Position numbers and translations under genes: made by a program. A DNA stretch of 64,000 nt from the NCBI RefSeq assembly GCF_017874715.1, contig NZ_JAGGLR010000030.1, forward strand, positions 62,001 through 126,000, written 5' to 3'. Under the pieces are notes generated by a model. That model worked only from the letters and a program-made list of their open reading frames with translations, had not been told where the DNA came from and ran no database searches. Origin of the DNA: Streptomyces iranensis. GTDB lineage: Bacteria; Actinomycetota; Actinomycetes; Streptomycetales; Streptomycetaceae. Numbering within the stretch: the stretch's first letter is position 1; each line of letters opens with the position of its first letter. Of the stretch, positions 27,620 through 35,655 are shown piece by piece.

Positions 27620-27642
27620 AAATCTGACTGAGCATCAGATTT
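27620..27642. promoter_or_regulatory. Palindromic operator between divergent fadD19- and echA19-like genes
   Basis: An inverted repeat with perfect 8-base arms AAATCTGA and TCAGATTT around CTGAGCA. Its core matches the site at 22150-22166 at 14 of 17 positions. It lies between divergent genes and could control both. Confidence 0.65.
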
Positions 27643-27666
27643 CTCTTGAAGTCGGTCCCCGGCTGC

Positions 27667-27680
27667 TGCAACCTGTTCTA
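27667..27680. promoter_or_regulatory. KstR-type box before the echA19-like gene
   Basis: TGCAACCTGTTCTA matches TnnAACnnGTTnnA at all fixed positions and ends 22 bases before the GTG at 27703. With the box at 12228 it shares AACnnGTTCTA. Together with the gene order this points to a KstR-like regulon. Confidence 0.55.
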
Positions 27681-27702
27681 GGTCTCGAGACGGGAGGACG
27701 TC

Positions 27703-28509
27703 GTGACAAGCGGGACCGAACACCTCATCGTCGAGCGCGTCGGCGCGACCCTGGTACTTACCTTGAACCGGCCCGAGGCCAGGAACGCGCTCTCACTGCC
27801 GATGCTGGTCGGGCTGTACGACGGCTGGACCGAGGCCGACGAGGACGACGCCGTGCGCTCCGTGGTGCTCACCGGCGCCGGCGGGGCCTTCTGCGCGGGA
27901 ATGGACCTCAAGGCGCTCGCGGGCGGCGGCCGGATGGACGGACAGCACGTCCGCGACCGCCTCGCGGCCGACCCCGATCTGCACTGGAAGGCCATGCTCC
28001 GCCACCATCGGCCGCGCAAGCCGGTGATCGCCGCCGTGGAGGGCCCCTGTGTCGCGGGCGGCACCGAGATCCTCCAGGGCACCGACATCCGGGTCGCCGG
28101 CCGCGGCGCCACCTTCGGACTCTTCGAGGTCCGGCGCGGGCTGTTCCCCATCGGCGGCTCCACCGTACGGCTGGCCCGCCAGCTGCCCCGCACCCACGCG
28201 CTGGAGATGCTGCTCACCGGGCGCCCCTACCCGGCCGAGGAGGCGGCGCGGATCGGGCTGATCGGCCATGTCGTCCCGGACGGCACGGCGCTCGAGAAGG
28301 CCCTGGAGCTCGCCGAGCTGATCAACGCCAACGGCCCGCTGGCCGTCGAGGCGGTCAAGGCGTCGGTCTACGAGACCGCCGAGATGACCGAGACCGACGG
28401 CCTGAAGTCCGAACTCGAGCGCGGCTGGCCCATCTTCGACACCGCCGACGCCAAGGAGGGCTCGAAAGCCTTCGCGGAGAAACGGCCGCCGGTCTACCGC
28501 CGGGCGTGA
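27703..28509 (+). CDS. EchA19-like enoyl-CoA hydratase (crotonase family)
   Basis: Hydrates an enoyl-CoA in beta-oxidation. The 268-residue protein has the crotonase oxyanion-hole elements GAGGAFCAGMDLKAL and EGPCVAGGTEILQGTDIRVA, and the second-half catalytic region FGLFEVRRGLFPIGGSTVRLARQ (core FEVRRGLFPIGG). The start is a GTG with GGGAGGA upstream. Its closest arrangement is mycobacterial echA19, which hydrates sterol side-chain enoyl-CoAs and sits divergent from fadD19. It is the first gene of an operon that continues with the DUF35 and thiolase-like genes. Confidence 0.86.
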   Translation: MTSGTEHLIVERVGATLVLTLNRPEARNALSLPMLVGLYDGWTEADEDDAVRSVVLTGAGGAFCAGMDLKALAGGGRMDGQHVRDRLAADPDLHWKAMLRHHRPRKPVIAAVEGPCVAGGTEILQGTDIRVAGRGATFGLFEVRRGLFPIGGSTVRLARQLPRTHALEMLLTGRPYPAEEAARIGLIGHVVPDGTALEKALELAELINANGPLAVEAVKASVYETAEMTETDGLKSELERGWPIFDTADAKEGSKAFAEKRPPVYRRA

Positions 28510-28569
28510 CCCCCACACCTCAGGCCCGCCGCGCCCACCCCGCGGCCGCGCGGAAGGAGACGCACCGCC

Positions 28570-29529
28570 ATGACCCCGGCCCCCTCACCCGAGGTGCTCC
28601 AGGCGCCTCTGGTCGTCGAGTTCCCGTTCACCCGCTCCCTCGGCCCGGTGCAGAGCGCCTTCCTCACCGGACTGCGGACACGCACCGTGCTGGGGGTGCG
28701 CACCACCGACGGCCGGGTGCTGGTGCCGCCCGTCGAATACGACCCGGTCACCGCCGACGAGCTGGCCGATCTCGTCGAGGTCGCCCCCACCGGCACCGTC
28801 ACCACCTGGGCCTGGAACCCCTCGCCGCGCCGCGGCCAGCCCCTGAGCGCCCCCTTCGCCTGGGTGCTGGTGCGGCTGGACGGTGCGGACACCGCCCTCC
28901 TCCACGCCCTCGACGCACCCGGCCCCGACGCCGTGCGCACCGGGATGCGGGTGCGGATCCGCTGGGCCGCGGAGCGCGAGGGTGCCATCACCGACATCGC
29001 CTGCTTCGAACCGTACGACGGCGCCGAGGGCGGCGAGGCCGTGCCGCACACGGGTACGTTCACCGATCCCGTCCGCAGCATCGTGGCCCCGGCCCGCCTC
29101 GACTACACCTACGCGCCCGGCCGCGCCCAGTCGCGCTATCTGAAGGCCCTCGCGGGCCGAGCCACCTACGGGGAGCGCTGCCCGTCCTGCCGCAAGGTGT
29201 ACGTCCCGCCCCGGGGCGCCTGCCCCACCTGCGGCGTCGCCACCGCCGAGCAGGTGGAGGTCGGCCCGCGGGGCACGGTCACCACCTTCTGCATCGTCAA
29301 CATCAAGGCCCGCAACCTCGATATCGAGGTGCCGTACGTCTACGCCCATATCGCCCTGGACGGCGCCGATCTGGCCCTCCACGCGCGCATCGGCGGCATC
29401 CCCTACGACGAGGTGCGCATGGGGCTGCGCGTGGAGCCCGTATGGAGCGAGGACGGCCGCTACCCCGACCACTACCGCCCCACCGGCGAACCCGACGCCG
29501 ACTACGACACCTACAAGGAGCTGTTGTAG
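28570..29529 (+). CDS. Tandem DUF35 / OB-fold protein with zinc ribbon
   Basis: A 319-residue non-catalytic partner protein. It has two OB-fold halves. The first (about 30-150) contains VEVAPTGTVTTWAWN. The second (about 185-300) begins with a rubredoxin-like zinc ribbon, with paired CPSC and CPTC, and continues as VEVGPRGTVTTFCIVN. DUF35 proteins bind thiolase-like lipid-transfer proteins and activate them; the ChsH2 DUF35 domain with Ltp2 is the best-studied case. The next gene starts directly at its stop codon, which supports a complex with that product. Length and order match Rv3521 of M. tuberculosis as I remember it. Confidence 0.85.
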   Translation: MTPAPSPEVLQAPLVVEFPFTRSLGPVQSAFLTGLRTRTVLGVRTTDGRVLVPPVEYDPVTADELADLVEVAPTGTVTTWAWNPSPRRGQPLSAPFAWVLVRLDGADTALLHALDAPGPDAVRTGMRVRIRWAAEREGAITDIACFEPYDGAEGGEAVPHTGTFTDPVRSIVAPARLDYTYAPGRAQSRYLKALAGRATYGERCPSCRKVYVPPRGACPTCGVATAEQVEVGPRGTVTTFCIVNIKARNLDIEVPYVYAHIALDGADLALHARIGGIPYDEVRMGLRVEPVWSEDGRYPDHYRPTGEPDADYDTYKELL

Positions 29530-30606
29530 ATGCGAGAGGTGGCCATCGTCGCCTTCGGCCAGAGCGACCACCGGCGCGACACCGCGGAGATCTCCGAGGT
29601 CGAGATGCTGATGCCCGTCCTCCACCAGGTGCTCGACGCCGTCGGACTCCGGGCGGGCGAGATCGACTTCACCTGCTCCGGCTCCTGCGACTATCTGGCG
29701 GGCCGCGCCTTCTCCTTCACCATGGCCCTCGACGGCGTCGGCGCCTGGCCGCCCATCTCGGAGTCCCATGTGGAGATGGACGGCGCCTGGGCGCTGTACG
29801 AGGCATGGACGCGGCTGCTGACCGGCGAGGCCGAGACCGCGCTCGTCTACTCCTACGGCAAGTCCTCGCCCGGCGACCTGCGGGAGGTCCTGACCCGCCA
29901 GCTCGACCCGTACTACGTGGCGCCCCTGTGGCCGGACTCGGTCTCCCTCGCCGCCCTCCAGGCCCAGGCGCTGCTCGACGCGGAGGACACAGGGGACACC
30001 GTCGCCGACGAGCGGGCGCTGGCCGGGGTCGCGGCGCGCAGCCGGACCGCCGCCGAGGACAACCCCCATGCCCAGCTGGCCGGTTCACCCCCGCCCGACG
30101 CCCTCCTGGAGGAGCCGTATCTGGTGCGGCCACTGCGCCGCCACGACTGCCCGCCGGTCGGCGACGGCGCGGCCGCCGTCGTGCTCGCCGCCGGGGACAC
30201 CGCGCGCCGGCTCTGCCGCCGCCCCGCCTGGATCCGCGGCATGGACCACCGGACGGAGGCGCACAGCCTCGGCGTACGGGACCTCACCCGCTCCCCGTCC
30301 AGCCGGCTCGCCGCCGAGCGCGCGGGCGCCTTCGAGGCCCCCGTCGACCTGGCCGAACTGCATGCGCCCTTCACCTCGCAGGAGCTGATCCTCCGCCGTG
30401 CGCTGCGGCTGGGCGAGGACGTACGCGTCAATCCGTCCGGCGGGGCGCTCGCCGCCAACCCCATGATGGCCGCCGGGCTGATCCGCCTCGGCGAGGCCGC
30501 CGCCGCCATCCACCGCGGCGCCGCCGACCGGGCCCTCGCCCATGCCACCTCGGGCCCTTGTCTCCAGCAGAACCTGGTGGCCGTCCTGGAAGGGGATGCC
30601 TCGTGA
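29530..30606 (+). CDS. Thiolase-like lipid-transfer protein (Ltp4-like, possible aldolase)
   Basis: A 358-residue thiolase-fold protein of the SCP2/Ltp group. The ATG abuts the preceding TAG with AAGGAG nine bases upstream. Fold markers are PPVGDGAAAVVLA and VNPSGGALAANPMMAAGLIRLGEAA. In true thiolases the nucleophilic Cys lies in an NxxC segment; the aligned region here is SHVEMDGAWAL without Cys. The catalytic GHP is ANP. The canonical C-C bond thiolytic chemistry is therefore unlikely. Ltp2-type proteins with such losses act as retro-aldolases that cut a 3-carbon unit from the sterol side chain with a DUF35 partner. That function is inferred here from sequence and neighbours. Confidence 0.82.
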   Translation: MREVAIVAFGQSDHRRDTAEISEVEMLMPVLHQVLDAVGLRAGEIDFTCSGSCDYLAGRAFSFTMALDGVGAWPPISESHVEMDGAWALYEAWTRLLTGEAETALVYSYGKSSPGDLREVLTRQLDPYYVAPLWPDSVSLAALQAQALLDAEDTGDTVADERALAGVAARSRTAAEDNPHAQLAGSPPPDALLEEPYLVRPLRRHDCPPVGDGAAAVVLAAGDTARRLCRRPAWIRGMDHRTEAHSLGVRDLTRSPSSRLAAERAGAFEAPVDLAELHAPFTSQELILRRALRLGEDVRVNPSGGALAANPMMAAGLIRLGEAAAAIHRGAADRALAHATSGPCLQQNLVAVLEGDAS

Positions 30607-31769
30607 CGAAGGAGCCGGTGGCCGTCGTCGGGATCGGCCAGACCAAGCACACCGCGGCACGCCGGGACGTCTCCATCGCCGGGCTGGTCCGGGAGGCCGC
30701 CGTACGGGCCCTGGAGGACGCCCAGTTGACCTGGTCGGACATCGACGCCGTCGTCATCGGCAAGGCCCCCGACTTCTTCGAGGGCGTGATGATGCCCGAG
30801 CTGTACCTCGCCGACGCGCTCGGCGCGGTCGGCAAGCCGATGCTGCGCGTGCACACCGCGGGCTCGGTCGGCGGCTCCACCGCGCTGGTCGCCGCGGGCC
30901 TGGTCGCCGCCCGTGTCCACCGGACCGTCCTCACCCTCGCCTTCGAGAAGCAGTCCGAGTCCAACGCCATGTGGGGGCTGTCCCTGCCCATCCCCTTCCA
31001 GCAGCCGCTGCTGGCCGGGGCCGGCGGCTTCTTCGCCCCGCACGTCCGGGCGTATATGCGGCGCACCGGCGCGCCCCCCGGCATCGGCGCCCTCGTGGCC
31101 TACAAGGACCGCCGCAACGCGCTGCGCAACCCCTACGCGCATCTCCACGAGCACGATCTGACGCTGGACCAGGTGCGGTCGTCCCCGATGCTGTGGGACC
31201 CCATCCGCTACTCCGAGACCTGCCCCTCCTCGGACGGCGCCTGCGCCATGGTGCTCACCGACCGAGCGGGCGCGGACCGCGCCCCGTATCCGCCCGCCTG
31301 GATGCACGGCGGCGCCATGCGCAGTGAGCCGACGCTCTTCGCGGGGAAGGACTTCGTCTCGCCGAGGGCGGGTCGGGACTGCGCGGCCGATGTCTACCGC
31401 CAGGCCGGGATCACCGACCCGCGCCGGGAGATCGACGCGGTGGAGATGTATGTGCCCTTCAGCTGGTACGAACCCATGTGGCTGGAGAACCTGGGCTTCG
31501 CGGACGAGGGGGCGGGCTGGAAGCTCACCGAGTCGGGGGTGACCGAGCTCGACGGCGAACTTCCGGTCAATCCCTCGGGCGGGGTGCTGTCCACCAACCC
31601 CATCGGGGCGTCCGGCATGCTGCGGTTCGCCGAGGCCGCGCTCCAGGTGCGCGGGCGAGCGGGCGAACACCAGGTCGACGGCGCCCGTAAGGCGCTCGGC
31701 CACGCCTATGGGGGAGGCTCGCAGTTCTTCTCGATGTGGGTGGTCGCCGACACTTCACCCGCCGGGTGA
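30603..31769 (+). CDS. Thiolase-like lipid-transfer protein (Ltp3-like)
   Basis: A 388-residue thiolase-fold protein, started by a GTG that overlaps the previous stop (GTGA) with GAAGGGGA upstream. VAVVGIGQTKHTAARRD and VNPSGGVLSTNPIGASGMLRF mark the family. The nucleophile segment is RVHTAGSVGGSTALVAA, with Ser where thiolases have Cys. The GHP His is replaced by Asn (TNP), and the last motif YGGGSQFFSMWV lacks the second Cys. It is translationally coupled to its paralogue, so a heteromeric complex with the DUF35 protein is plausible. It corresponds in order and length to ltp3 in the mycobacterial cluster. Confidence 0.82.
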   Translation: MTKEPVAVVGIGQTKHTAARRDVSIAGLVREAAVRALEDAQLTWSDIDAVVIGKAPDFFEGVMMPELYLADALGAVGKPMLRVHTAGSVGGSTALVAAGLVAARVHRTVLTLAFEKQSESNAMWGLSLPIPFQQPLLAGAGGFFAPHVRAYMRRTGAPPGIGALVAYKDRRNALRNPYAHLHEHDLTLDQVRSSPMLWDPIRYSETCPSSDGACAMVLTDRAGADRAPYPPAWMHGGAMRSEPTLFAGKDFVSPRAGRDCAADVYRQAGITDPRREIDAVEMYVPFSWYEPMWLENLGFADEGAGWKLTESGVTELDGELPVNPSGGVLSTNPIGASGMLRFAEAALQVRGRAGEHQVDGARKALGHAYGGGSQFFSMWVVADTSPAG

Positions 31770-31862
31770 GTCTCCTGCTCACTCCTCCTTTCGTGGCCTG
31801 TGCGGCACCGGCCGCGATCGCTAGGGTGGGGCGCGGACGACGATGCGGGAGGATGAGCTGAC

Positions 31863-32108
31863 GTGGCCGATACCACCACCACCGAACAGCCACTGACAGG
31901 AAGCGGCGAGAAGCCCGAACTCGACCTCTCGGGCGCCCAGTGGCAGTCGAGCAGCCAGGGCGTGGGCGATGTGGAGATCGCCTTCATCGAGGGATTCATC
32001 GCGATGCGCCACGGCCGCCGCCCCGAGGGCCCGGCGCTGATCTTCACCCCGGCCGAGTGGCGCGCCTTCGTCCTGGGCGCGCGTGAGGGCGAGTTCGACC
32101 TCACCTGA
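31863..32108 (+). CDS. DUF397 domain protein
   Basis: A small acidic protein of 81 residues. The DUF397 signature is LSGAQWQSSSQGVGDVEIAFIEGFIAMR, then GPALIFTPAEWRAFVLGAREGEFD; its core is FTPAEWRAFVLGARxGEFD. These proteins usually accompany an Xre-type regulator, forming toxin-antitoxin-like or developmental switch pairs (BldB/WhiJ-type neighbourhoods). Here no such partner is adjacent, so it is an orphan. The start is a GTG with GGGAGGA upstream. Confidence 0.85.
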   Translation: MADTTTTEQPLTGSGEKPELDLSGAQWQSSSQGVGDVEIAFIEGFIAMRHGRRPEGPALIFTPAEWRAFVLGAREGEFDLT

Positions 32109-32448
32109 ACCGGGGAGGCTGATCGGGGCGGGCGGATCCGGCCGGACCGGATGGCCCGCCCCGTAGTGTGTTATCGGCCAGGATCAGAACGCGCGGCAGC
32201 CTGATGGCGCCTCATATCGCGGCGCAGGGCCTCCGGGTCCGTGTCCCATGAGTTCACTGGGGCTTCACGACCCCTTCACGCCCCATGCCGAAATGTGAGC
32301 GTGACTCACGGTAACACCGGCAGGTCGTGCGGCCTGTCCATGAGTGGAACAGAATCGTCCACGCTCTATGCAGCCTTGGCCCCGGGAGGTAGTTTTCCCT
32401 CCCACTCCCCGTTGCGCGGGGCGGAAAGTCGGCTGAAAAGGGAGTGTC
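32109..32448. other. 340-base intergenic region before the acyl-CoA synthetase
   Basis: No gene is seen. It holds a direct repeat CTTCACG near 32266 and 32275, and the inverted repeat GTGAG-CGTGA-CTCAC at 32295-32309, which may be an operator. The promoter of the downstream gene probably lies between 32300 and 32430. Confidence 0.5.
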
Positions 32449-34281
32449 GTGCACGAATTCAGTCTCCCTCAGATGGTGGAACCCCTGCGCGCGGGCGGGC
32501 TCGCGGACTCGGTGTACGAACTGGCGGACCGCGAACCGGACCGGGTCCAGTTCGCCCGGCGCGACGCCGCCGACCGCGACCAGTGGACTCCGGTGACCAC
32601 CGCGGCCTTCCGGGACGAGGTCCTGGCGCTGGCGAAGGGCCTGCTGGCCGAGGGAGTGCAGTTCGGGGACCGGGTGGCCCTGATGGCCCGGACGCGCTAC
32701 GAGTGGACGCTGTTCAGCTATGCCCTGTGGTCCGTCGGCGCCCAGGTGGTGACCGTCTACCCCACCTCCTCGGCGGAGCAGGTGGGCTGGATCCTGGCCC
32801 AGACGCGGGCCGTGGCCGTGGTGGTCGAGGGCGAGGACGACGCCATGACCGTCGGCGCCGTCTGCGACGCCCTTCCCGCGCTGCGCTCCATCTGGCAGAT
32901 GGACCAGGGGTGCGTGACGGAGCTGTGGCGGCGCGGCGCCGGGGTCCACGACGAACTGGTCACCGAGCGGCGCTGGCTCGTCGAACCACGCTGTACGGCG
33001 GTCATCTGCTACACCTCGGGCACCACCGGACGGCCCCTGGGATGCATGATCACCCACGCCAATCTCGCCGCCGAATGCGACACCGTGTTCGCGGGCTGGA
33101 GCGGGCTCTTCGCCGAACCCGGGCAGCAGCCCGCCATCCTCGCCTTCCTCCCGCTGGCGCACATCTACGGACTGATGGTCCAAGTGCTCTGTGTGCGCAG
33201 CGGCATCCTCATGGGGCACGAGCCCGAGCTCAGCCCGTCCTCGCTGCTGCCGTCCTTCCAGTCCTTCCACCCGACCTGCGTCTTCGCGGTGCCCTACGTC
33301 TTCGAGCGGATCCTCGGAGCCGCCCGGACCGCCGCCCAGGACGCGGGCAAGGTCTCCCTCTTCGGGCGGGCCATGGACACGGCGGTGCGCTACGCCGCGG
33401 CCGTCGAGCAGCAGACACAGGGCGCGGGGAAGGGGCCGGGCCCCGGGCTCAGGGCCGCCCACGCCGTCTTCGACCACATGGTCTACCGGCGGCTGAGAGC
33501 CGTCCTGGGCGGCCGGGTGCGCTACGCGGTCACCGGCGGCTCACCGTTCAGCCGGGAGCTGGGGCTGATGTTCGCCGGCGCCGGGATCACCGTCTACAAC
33601 GGCTACGGCCTTACCGAGACCACCGCCGCCATCACCGCGCAGCCGCCCGGCCGCCCCCGGCAGGGCACCGTGGGCCGCCCGATGCCGGGAACGGCGGTGC
33701 GCATCGCGCCGGACGGCGAGGTGTGGGTGCGCGGCGGCACTGTCTTCGCGGGCTATGTGGACGATCCGAAGGCCACCGAGGCCGCGCTGCGCGACGGCTG
33801 GCTGCGCACCGGAGACATCGGAGTCCTCGACGACGAGGGCTATCTGACCATCACCGGCCGTAAGAAGGACATCATCATCACCAGCGGCGGCAAGAGCGTC
33901 TCCCCGCTGCTGATGGAGGAGCGGCTGCGGGCGCATCCGCTGATCTCGCAGTGCGTCCTGGTGGGCGACAACCGCCCCTTCGTCGGGGCGCTGATCACCC
34001 TGGACGCCGAGATGCTGAGGCGCTGGCACCAGGTGGTCGGCGCGCGGCTCCCGGTCGGCCGGGAGCACGCGTCGGCGAACAAGGCGCTGCACGCGGAGAT
34101 CCAGCAGGCGGTCTCCACGGCGAACCTCTCGGTGTCCAGGGCGGAGTCGATCAGGGCCTTCCGCATCCTCCCGAAGGAATTCACCGTGGAGGAAGGGCTG
34201 TTGACGCCCTCGCTCAAACTGCGGCGCGACGCGGTCTACAAGCTCTGCGCCGCGCAGATCGAGCAGCTCTACGCGAACTGA
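32449..34281 (+). CDS. Long-chain acyl-CoA synthetase (FadD15-like)
   Basis: AMP-forming long-chain fatty-acid ligase of 610 residues, the normal size for this class. Motifs are the phosphate loop ICYTSGTTGRPLGCM, YNGYGLTETTAAIT, RTGDIGVLDDEGYLTITGR (ATP-binding Asp) and GRKKDIIITSGGKSVSP (hinge). The C-terminal Lys is in EGLLTPSLKLRRDAVYK, with Leu-Thr-Pro-Ser-Leu-Lys as in long-chain enzymes. The GTG start follows AAGGGAG. The last codons are repeated just after the stop (20-base duplication from 34265), a trace of local slippage. It stands apart from the sterol-type cluster and is likely a housekeeping fatty-acid activator. Confidence 0.9.
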   Translation: MHEFSLPQMVEPLRAGGLADSVYELADREPDRVQFARRDAADRDQWTPVTTAAFRDEVLALAKGLLAEGVQFGDRVALMARTRYEWTLFSYALWSVGAQVVTVYPTSSAEQVGWILAQTRAVAVVVEGEDDAMTVGAVCDALPALRSIWQMDQGCVTELWRRGAGVHDELVTERRWLVEPRCTAVICYTSGTTGRPLGCMITHANLAAECDTVFAGWSGLFAEPGQQPAILAFLPLAHIYGLMVQVLCVRSGILMGHEPELSPSSLLPSFQSFHPTCVFAVPYVFERILGAARTAAQDAGKVSLFGRAMDTAVRYAAAVEQQTQGAGKGPGPGLRAAHAVFDHMVYRRLRAVLGGRVRYAVTGGSPFSRELGLMFAGAGITVYNGYGLTETTAAITAQPPGRPRQGTVGRPMPGTAVRIAPDGEVWVRGGTVFAGYVDDPKATEAALRDGWLRTGDIGVLDDEGYLTITGRKKDIIITSGGKSVSPLLMEERLRAHPLISQCVLVGDNRPFVGALITLDAEMLRRWHQVVGARLPVGREHASANKALHAEIQQAVSTANLSVSRAESIRAFRILPKEFTVEEGLLTPSLKLRRDAVYKLCAAQIEQLYAN

Positions 34282-34314
34282 GCGAGCTCTACGCGAACAG
34301 GGCGGTCGAGCGGC

Positions 34315-35415
34315 CTACCCCAACTGAGCGCCGGTCAGCTGGGCCCAGGGCCGCTGCCGCCCCCCGCTGACCGCCTCGGTGCCCTGCTCGTCGTACCGGG
34401 CCGTACGCAGCGACCAGCCCAGATTGCCCGTCATCACATGCCGCATGCCGTTCACATAGCGCGCCACGGCGCGGTGGGTGTCCGGCTCGGACCCCGCCTC
34501 GGCGAGCAGTGCGGGCAGCTCGGCCGCGGTCTCCTCGAACCAGCGGTACCGGGCATTGGCCAGGTGGGCGATATGGCGTACCGCCTCCTCCAGTTCACCA
34601 CCCGCGCGCTCCCACTGGACGATGACGCTGTTGTGGACGTCGCCGACGGCCAGCTCCTTGTCGAGGGAGGCGATGTCATTGGTGAAGACCACCACATCGT
34701 CCGTAGCCTCCCGCATCCGGGCCAGCGGGAAGCCGCCGTGCAGCGCGGGCGGCAGGGTATAGCCGCCGAACGGCTCGTTCAGATCGAGGCAGGGCTGTAC
34801 GCCTATCGAGTGGCGTCGCAGCGCCAGTACGTCCTCCACCGTGCGCGGCGCGTCCGCGCCGCCGGACCCGGCCAGGGCACCGGTCCGCTCCAGGGCCTCG
34901 CGGTGGTAGGAGTGCAGGTATTCCAGCCAGTGGTGGCGGAAGCGGTCCCGCCACACCTGAGGCCGCCCGGAGTTGATGCGGCGCCACAGGTCGCGGAAGC
35001 TCTCCAGGAGCGGCCCGTCGCCGCCGCCCGCCCTACCGTGCGTCAGATCCCCTTCGGTGATCCGTTCGACGTCCGCCACCAGCCGCGCCACCGCCTCCGG
35101 GCGGCTGCCCAGCTCCCCGTCGAACTGATCGTCGAAGACGAAGTACCAGCCCACGAGGTCACTGCCCAGGTTCAGGTCGGCGCCGGTCGCCCGGGGATAG
35201 AACAGGCCCGCCAGTACGTCGAAGCGGAGCGCGTCGTACTCCGCGACGGACGCGCGGTCCTCGAAGACGCCGAACCGCGAGAGCCATTGGACGGTGTGGT
35301 GCCTGGCCGCCTCGGTGCCGGGACTGAGGTCCGCGGAGGCCGGAAAGCCGAACAGGGCCGCCCGGCGCAGCAGTGCCGTCCGACGGGCGTGTGGTCGCGC
35401 AGCGTGTGTGTGCAT
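34315..35415 (-). CDS. Class I terpene cyclase, sesquiterpene type, product unknown
   Basis: A 366-residue cyclase with the Mg-binding motif DDQFD at 95-99 in YFVFDDQFDGE and the NSE motif NDIASLDKE at 246-254, both complete. A late ARY resembles the conserved Arg-Tyr pair. The aspartate-rich motif type and size suit bacterial sesquiterpene synthases of the pentalenene/isoafricanol kind, but the product cannot be read. The ATG at 35415 is used; an upstream TTG would add 11 residues. No prenyl synthase or P450 is adjacent, so it is an orphan enzyme that would use cellular farnesyl diphosphate. It is divergent from the broken LuxR-type regulator and may have been its target. Confidence 0.9.
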   Translation of the reverse strand: MHTHAARPHARRTALLRRAALFGFPASADLSPGTEAARHHTVQWLSRFGVFEDRASVAEYDALRFDVLAGLFYPRATGADLNLGSDLVGWYFVFDDQFDGELGSRPEAVARLVADVERITEGDLTHGRAGGGDGPLLESFRDLWRRINSGRPQVWRDRFRHHWLEYLHSYHREALERTGALAGSGGADAPRTVEDVLALRRHSIGVQPCLDLNEPFGGYTLPPALHGGFPLARMREATDDVVVFTNDIASLDKELAVGDVHNSVIVQWERAGGELEEAVRHIAHLANARYRWFEETAAELPALLAEAGSEPDTHRAVARYVNGMRHVMTGNLGWSLRTARYDEQGTEAVSGGRQRPWAQLTGAQLG

Positions 35416-35655
35416 GAGTCGTGTCCGCCCCCTTCGTCGTTCGGGCAACCCGAGCCCGCATATACCACAGGCGAAAGCGGTATCTGGCCAACCCGTTGAA
35501 TCCGGTCATCCTCGCGTGCGGAACGTGGCATCGATAGAGGAGGTGGTGAATTGGCGTGTGCCACTGGCAATGCCCGGCGGAAATCCCCCCATGGGGGAGC
35601 TACGCAGCGTGCCATCCGCGCTACGCTCGGCGTCACCTGCCGGAGGGGAAGCAAC

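Noticed and set aside
28506..31769. A single 1087-codon frame covering DUF35 and both thiolase-like genes
   Set aside because: Its first two thirds are out of frame with the DUF35 and first thiolase-like genes. Only its end is the real second thiolase-like gene, which starts at the GTG at 30603.
32295..32309. Crp-like site GTGAGCGTGACTCAC
   Set aside because: The spacing does not fit TGTGA-N6-TCACA, so I list it only as an unassigned inverted repeat.
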